This document shows positions 6,241 through 9,963 of a stretch of 9,963 nt of DNA, piece by piece (within the stretch, counting starts at the first letter, position 1; each line of letters begins with the position of its first letter). A model generated the notes under the pieces. It searched no databases and had not been told where the DNA came from. It worked only from the letters and a program-made list of their open reading frames with translations. A program made the position numbers and the translations under genes. Source of the DNA: an uncultured Verrucomicrobiota bacterium (lineage in GTDB: Bacteria; Verrucomicrobiota; Kiritimatiellia; RFP12; UBA1067); assembly GCA_945613785.1 (NCBI GenBank), contig CALZAJ010000046.1, positions 1 through 9,963 on the forward strand, in the 5' to 3' direction.

Positions 6241-6281
6241 AAAAAAAGAAAATGATGAATGAAATCACTTCATCCATCATT
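6241..6281 (-). terminator. Intrinsic terminator after tRNA-Ser
   Basis: On the minus strand a 13-bp stem (6281-6269 with 6263-6251, one G-U pair) carries a 5-base loop and is followed by TTC and seven T (6250-6241). It lies 18 bases after the tRNA CCA and separates the tRNA from the ketosynthase-like operon. No T-tract exists on the plus-strand side, so it works leftwards only. Confidence 0.85.
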
Positions 6282-6298
6282 CCTTTCGCCACATGAAT

Positions 6299-6392
<94 letters not shown>

Positions 6393-6406
6393 AAATCGTG
6401 GTCAGT

Positions 6407-6435
6407 AGTATATCAAATGCGCTGAGAACCGTCAA
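6407..6435 (-). promoter_or_regulatory. Promoter of tRNA-Ser, overlapping the end of nagA
   Basis: TTGACG (6435-6430), a 17-base spacer and TATACT (6412-6407) on the minus strand form a near-consensus sigma70 promoter. The three bases before the -10 are TGA, an extended -10, and these three bases are also the nagA stop codon (6415-6413). Expected start is around 6399-6402, so the tRNA precursor has a 5' leader of about 7-10 bases. Confidence 0.8.
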
Positions 6436-7570
6436 CGAACACGGCCGAAGGCTTCCAGCTCTTCGGATTGATCACGACGAGGTCGGCCGTGAAGCCCTTC
6501 TCGACCTTGCCGAGCGTGTCGCCACAGCCAAGCTCAATCGCCTGGTTCCAGGACGTCGTGCGGACGAGATCCTTGAGCGGAATGCCCGTGACGTCGTGAA
6601 CGTTCTTGAGGCCCATGCCCATCCACAGGGTCGAACCCGCGAGATTGCCGCCCTTCACCAGACGCGCCTCGCCCTTCTCGAGCTTGACCTCGAGACCGCC
6701 CATCGTGAACGCGTAGCCGTCCTTGCAGTGCGAACAACGCAGGGAGTCCGTAATCATCTGGATATGCGCGAGGCTGCGGCGCGTGAAGATGAGCTTGAGC
6801 ATGTCGGGACAGAGGTGGATCTTGTCGCAGATGACCTCGGTGTTGAGGTCCTCGATCAGGAAGCCCGCACCGACCATGCCGATCTCGCGGTGATGGAGCG
6901 GCGTCATCTGGTTGCAGAAGTGCGTCATGTGACGAAGGCCGTTCTTGTACGCCGGCATGAGATCGGCGAGCTTCGCACCCGTGTGTCCGCAACTCGGCAC
7001 CACGCCCATCTTGAGCATGTCCTTCGCGAACTTCGCGCCGCCCTCGGTCTCAGGCGCATAGGAAATGGCCTTCACCGGATAGATCTTCGCGATCTCCTTG
7101 ACCTCCTTGACGGACGGCTTGCGCACGTACGCCGGATTCTGCGCGCCGCAGCACTTCACGTTGATGAACGGACCCTCAAGGTGGATGCCGGGAACCTTCG
7201 AGTAGGGCATGCCCGCCTCGGCATACGCCTTCGCGTTCTTCGCCGCGACCTTGAGCTCCTCGTTGGAGACGGTGAGCGTCGTCGGCAGGAAGGAGGTCAC
7301 GCCCTCCTCGAGCTTGCCCTTCGCGAGCTCGAAGATCGCCTTCGGATCGGCATCGCAGAAGTCATAGGTGTTCGCACCATGCGTGTGCACGTCGATGAAA
7401 CCAGGCATCACGTACTGACCCTTGACGTCGACGACGATGTCACCCGGCTTGGCGACCACGGCCTTCTTGCCGACGGACTTGATCTTCTTGCCCTCGATGA
7501 CGATTGTGGCACCCTCGAGGTCCACGGAAGGCGAAATGACGTGCGCGTTCTTGATGATAGTCTTCTGCAT
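6413..7570 (-). CDS. nagA: N-acetylglucosamine-6-phosphate deacetylase
   Basis: A 385-residue cytosolic amidohydrolase that removes acetate from GlcNAc-6-phosphate, the first committed step of amino-sugar use and of cell-wall GlcNAc recycling. Motifs in order: PGFIDVHTHG (His62, His64), GIHLEGPFIN with metal-binding Glu132, CGHTGA (His196), THFCNQMTP (His217), a His252 in DKIH where the substrate-binding His is expected, and catalytic Asp275 in MITDS. Length is normal for the family. Odd details are a Cys-Cys pair at 140-141 and a CSHC at 279-282 right after the catalytic Asp, where other NagA proteins usually have small residues; its meaning is unknown. The ATG at 7570 is preceded by AGGGG seven bases upstream, so an ATG eight codons earlier is not used. 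No nagB or transporter is in the window. Confidence 0.93.
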   Translation of the reverse strand: MQKTIIKNAHVISPSVDLEGATIVIEGKKIKSVGKKAVVAKPGDIVVDVKGQYVMPGFIDVHTHGANTYDFCDADPKAIFELAKGKLEEGVTSFLPTTLTVSNEELKVAAKNAKAYAEAGMPYSKVPGIHLEGPFINVKCCGAQNPAYVRKPSVKEVKEIAKIYPVKAISYAPETEGGAKFAKDMLKMGVVPSCGHTGAKLADLMPAYKNGLRHMTHFCNQMTPLHHREIGMVGAGFLIEDLNTEVICDKIHLCPDMLKLIFTRRSLAHIQMITDSLRCSHCKDGYAFTMGGLEVKLEKGEARLVKGGNLAGSTLWMGMGLKNVHDVTGIPLKDLVRTTSWNQAIELGCGDTLGKVEKGFTADLVVINPKSWKPSAVFVDGSQRI

Positions 7571-7601
7571 ACCAATACCCCTTTTTTTAAACACCTTGAA
7601 A

Positions 7602-7610
7602 ATTATATCA
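7602..7610 (-). promoter_or_regulatory. Putative extended -10 promoter of nagA
   Basis: The minus strand reads TGA followed by TATAAT (7607-7602). The expected start near 7595 gives a leader of about 25 bases that contains the AGGGG ribosome-binding site. No good -35 is seen; that position falls inside the last codons of the DUF975 gene. No terminator is visible between the two genes, so some readthrough from upstream is likely. Confidence 0.6.
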
Positions 7611-7615
7611 CAAAG

Positions 7616-8548
7616 CTACTCGGGGCGAGAAGTCTCTTCGCCCCCGTCCGGGACCAGCTCCGCGTCCGCCGGCACGGATTTCATCAGCTCGCGGTAGAAA
7701 AGCGCATTACCCATGCTCAGACTCCAGCGCACGAGCAGCCGCAAGACGAGCGCCGCGACCATGCTCGGCAAAGCCAGCCCCACCAGCGGGGCGAACAGAC
7801 CCAACGCCGCCTCGAGACTCTCGGACGTCGGCTGAGCCGCACCGCCACCAGTCGACAGATAGGCGTATGCACTGGCCGTTATGCCAATCAAGGCCACCAG
7901 GAAAGACACCAGGAACAGCGTGATGATCCGCCAATAGCTCGCGTGAAGGCGGAAAAGATCCATCTTGCGTCCGTCCATCAGTCGTCCGCTCTCCGCCAGA
8001 CACTCACCCGCCGACCACTCGGGATGGTCCGCCTTGAGCAGCCAGGCCTGCGAATAACGGTAGGCCGCGACAATGCCCGGCACCACGAAGAGAAGCGTCC
8101 AGAGGAAAGTCTGCAACGAAAGACGCAACGCCAACCACAGCATACCCGCCGGATCGCGAAGTCCGCCCAGCATCCCCGCCGACCACGGCTCGTCCGGCGT
8201 CTTCCCCGCACCGCGAACGGCACGGAGATAGAGGCAACGGAAACCGAACGTGCAGATGCCGGCCAGGAGGAGATCCTTCAGCTTCGTGAACACCGAGGGG
8301 AGGATCATCGCCGAAGCCAACTCGGACGTCAATTGCTCGGGTTGACGATTCGCCGCCAGCGCCGCGATCTGATTGGAGGCGAAATGCTGGAAGTCGACCG
8401 CACCGAGCTTCTCGTAGACGACCGACAAAAAGTACGAGAACACGCTTCCGATCAGGGCGAAAAGGACCGTCGCGTACAGCAGACGGATCATCCACTCCTC
8501 GTGCCGCAGCAGACGCCACCCTTCCTCACGGATCTCGTCGTTCGTCAT
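7616..8548 (-). CDS. DUF975-family integral membrane protein
   Basis: A 310-residue polytopic membrane protein. Hydrophobic segments lie at about 23-45, 78-103 (weaker), 137-165, 205-230 and 248-275. The family hallmark is the stretch VVPGIVAAYRYSQAW (155-169) followed by a D-P-x-x-S-A-x-x-x-L-x-x-S motif around 174-187 and a MDGRK..LF..H.SYW region at 191-206, which matches DUF975 proteins of otherwise unknown function. The C-terminal tail (about 293-310) is acidic and probably cytosolic. It starts at 8548 with AAGG eight bases upstream, only 10 bases after the nadA stop, so it is almost certainly co-transcribed with nadA. That does not imply a role in NAD synthesis. An upstream in-frame ATG at 8599 lies inside nadA and is rejected. 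Confidence 0.8.
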   Translation of the reverse strand: MTNDEIREEGWRLLRHEEWMIRLLYATVLFALIGSVFSYFLSVVYEKLGAVDFQHFASNQIAALAANRQPEQLTSELASAMILPSVFTKLKDLLLAGICTFGFRCLYLRAVRGAGKTPDEPWSAGMLGGLRDPAGMLWLALRLSLQTFLWTLLFVVPGIVAAYRYSQAWLLKADHPEWSAGECLAESGRLMDGRKMDLFRLHASYWRIITLFLVSFLVALIGITASAYAYLSTGGGAAQPTSESLEAALGLFAPLVGLALPSMVAALVLRLLVRWSLSMGNALFYRELMKSVPADAELVPDGGEETSRPE

Positions 8549-8558
8549 CGTCAACGCC

Positions 8559-9470
8559 TTACTTGATCGCCAGCATCGCGTCAATCGCGCGCTTCGCACG
8601 GACGGCGATGTCCTCGGGAACGGTCACGCGCGTCTTCATGTCGCGCAGACACGCGAGGAGATTGTCGAGCGTGGTCTTCTTCATGTTCGGACACACCAGA
8701 CGCTCGTTGACGGGATAGAACTTCTTGCCCGGGCTCTCCTGCTGCAGACGATGGAGAATGCCGACTTCGGTCCCCACCAGGATCTCCTGCGCCGCAGACT
8801 CGCGGGCGAACTTGCACATGCCGCCCGTCGAAAGGTTCTCGTCGGCCGCCTCACGGATGTCCTTCGCGCACTCGGGATGGACGAGGACCGGAGCGCCGGG
8901 ATGCGCCCTGCGCGCCTCTTCGATCATCTTCACCGTGAGCGCCGCATGGGTCGGACAATAACCCGGCCAGAGGACGTATTGGCGTCCGAGCAGCCCCATG
9001 ATGTGCGACCCCAGATGCTGGTCGGGAACGAAGAGGATCTCCTCGTCAGGACCAAATGTCTTCATCACGCGCTCGGCGTTTCCGCTCGTCACGCACATGT
9101 CGCACTCGGCCTTCACCTCCGCCGTCGAATTGACGTAACAGACGGCCTTCGCGCCCGGATGCTGTGCCTTGAGCGCGCGAAGCTGTTCGCCCGTGATCAT
9201 GTCCGCCATCGGACAGCCCGCGGTCGGATCGGGAATGAGGACGGTCTTCATCGGATTCAGGATCGCCGCGGTCTCCGCCATGAAGTAGACGCCGCAGAAC
9301 ACGATCACGTCCGCCTCGACCTCCGTCGCCTTGCGCGCGAGTTCGAGCGAATCGCCCGTGATGTCCGCCGCATCCTGCACCTCGCCACGCTGATAGTTGT
9401 GCGCGAGGATGACCGCATTGCGTTCCTTCGCCAGCCGCTTGATCTCAACAATCTTCTCTGCGTCCGTCAT
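8559..9470 (-). CDS. nadA: Quinolinate synthase
   Basis: A 303-residue iron-sulfur enzyme that condenses iminoaspartate with dihydroxyacetone phosphate to quinolinate, in de novo NAD synthesis. The three cluster cysteines of the NadA family are present: Cys86 in TAGCPMAD, Cys172 in WPGYCPTH and Cys260 in LVCPNMKK. The N-terminal AHNYQ (His24, Tyr26) and HPEC (His198, Glu200) active-site motifs are also intact. The length is that of the compact NadA type. The start at 9470 has a strong GGAGGG just upstream. It follows the phosphodiesterase gene after 36 bases and precedes the DUF975 gene. Neither nadB (or aspartate dehydrogenase) nor nadC is in the window, so the source of iminoaspartate is not visible. 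Confidence 0.97.
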   Translation of the reverse strand: MTDAEKIVEIKRLAKERNAVILAHNYQRGEVQDAADITGDSLELARKATEVEADVIVFCGVYFMAETAAILNPMKTVLIPDPTAGCPMADMITGEQLRALKAQHPGAKAVCYVNSTAEVKAECDMCVTSGNAERVMKTFGPDEEILFVPDQHLGSHIMGLLGRQYVLWPGYCPTHAALTVKMIEEARRAHPGAPVLVHPECAKDIREAADENLSTGGMCKFARESAAQEILVGTEVGILHRLQQESPGKKFYPVNERLVCPNMKKTTLDNLLACLRDMKTRVTVPEDIAVRAKRAIDAMLAIK

Positions 9471-9484
9471 ATTCCCTCCAGCAA

Positions 9485-9504
9485 CCCCGCCGCCCTCGGC
9501 GGGG
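9485..9504 (-). repeat. GC-rich intercistronic hairpin before nadA
   Basis: A perfect 8-bp stem, CCCCGCCG (9485-9492) with CGGCGGGG (9497-9504), and a 4-base loop lie between the phosphodiesterase stop and the nadA ribosome-binding site. No T-tract follows on the minus strand, so it is not an intrinsic terminator. It could protect the upstream message or limit ribosome access to nadA, whose GGAGGG starts about seven bases after the stem. Confidence 0.6.
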
Positions 9505-9506
9505 CG

Positions 9507-9963
9507 TCAAATCGTGAAGTGTCTCAACTCCTTACCGTCGAAATACCCAATCGACCGGCTCGTACCACCCTTCGGCAGCGAAACCGACCCGGGATTGAAA
9601 ATCTTCATCCCGCACGCGAGCGTCTTGAACTCGGGAATGTGCGTGTGCCCGTGCGCAAGTACGGTCCCGATGCCGACCGGCGGCAGCTTGCACTCGTTCC
9701 AGAGATGGCCATGCGTCAGGAAGAACGTCTCGCCGTCCGCCTCGAGAATCGCATAGTCGCTCATCATCGGAAACTCGAACATCATCTGGTCGACCTCGGC
9801 GTCACAGTTGCCGCGGACCGCCACGATCTTATCCTTGAGTCCGTTCAGAATCTGCGCGACCTTCACGGGATCATAGAGGTTCGGCACGCCGTTGCGCGGC
9901 CCGTGATACAGGAGGTCGCCCAGTAGCACGAGCTTGTCGTAGCCGAGCTCGTCGCCCTTCCGA
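9507..9963 (-). CDS. yfcE: YfcE/MJ0936-family metallophosphodiesterase, N-terminus cut by window edge
   Basis: The 151 C-terminal residues of a calcineurin-like phosphodiesterase; the frame is open to the edge, so the true start and roughly 30 residues (including the first metal motif, usually D-x-H) lie outside. Visible motifs are GDLLYHGPRN (metal Asp), RGNCDAEVDQ, THGH and GHTHIPEF, followed by NPGSVSLPKGG; together these are diagnostic of YfcE (E. coli protein 184 residues). The family hydrolyses phosphodiesters in vitro with Mn; its cellular substrate is not settled. A GTG at 9929 lies inside the conserved core and is not the start. It is probably first in an operon with nadA. Confidence 0.9.
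   Translation of the reverse strand, partial: RKGDELGYDKLVLLGDLLYHGPRNGVPNLYDPVKVAQILNGLKDKIVAVRGNCDAEVDQMMFEFPMMSDYAILEADGETFFLTHGHLWNECKLPPVGIGTVLAHGHTHIPEFKTLACGMKIFNPGSVSLPKGGTSRSIGYFDGKELRHFTI

Noticed and set aside
5107..6255. Long plus-strand open frame opposite the ketosynthase-like gene
   Set aside because: Same shadow effect; low-complexity Arg-rich translation and no family signature.
6398..8566. A 722-codon plus-strand frame spanning nagA and the DUF975 gene
   Set aside because: It crosses two real genes and the nagA promoter on the other strand, and is His/Arg/Leu-rich without motifs.
8751..9926. Plus-strand open frame opposite nadA and the phosphodiesterase gene
   Set aside because: Shadow of two well-identified genes, with no recognisable domain.

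Overview
The window is GC-rich and every recognisable gene lies on the minus strand. It reads as a bacterial chromosome segment with housekeeping genes on the right, a small secondary-lipid or polyketide-like operon in the middle and left, and a gene-free but structured 576-base stretch at the left edge. Nothing here fixes the taxon. A radical-SAM enzyme and the Pfa-like lipid-synthase domains would suit an anaerobic bacterium, and a PVC-type lineage such as Kiritimatiellota is my guess only. Promoters look sigma70-like, and four of them carry an extended -10 (TGn before the hexamer).

Right part (9963 down to 6299, read leftwards): a YfcE-type metallophosphodiesterase cut by the window edge, nadA (quinolinate synthase), a DUF975 membrane protein 10 bases after nadA, nagA (N-acetylglucosamine-6-phosphate deacetylase) with its own promoter, and tRNA-Ser(GCU) with its own promoter inside the end of nagA. 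A strong intrinsic terminator closes this part.

Middle part (6239 to 577): a three-gene overlapping operon. Gene 1 is a ketosynthase-fold protein. Gene 2 is a 1120-residue fusion of an acyltransferase-like domain, a double-hotdog dehydratase-like domain and a 4'-phosphopantetheinyl transferase (PPTase). Gene 3 is a short lysine-2,3-aminomutase-family radical SAM protein. The ketosynthase, acyltransferase and dehydratase folds have all lost their canonical catalytic residues, while the PPTase and the aminomutase-like enzyme keep theirs. No acyl carrier protein is encoded in the operon. My inference is a catalytically silent synthase-like scaffold or chain-length partner that works with enzymes and a carrier protein encoded elsewhere. 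This is the most unusual thing in the window.

Left part (576 to 1): no convincing protein gene. It holds a 98-base element bounded by a perfect 12-base inverted repeat, a minus-strand extended -10 promoter without a -35 but with a heptamer direct repeat upstream, several stable hairpins, and a strong intrinsic terminator. Together these define a candidate non-coding RNA (or long regulatory leader) of about 290 nt that I cannot assign to a known family.
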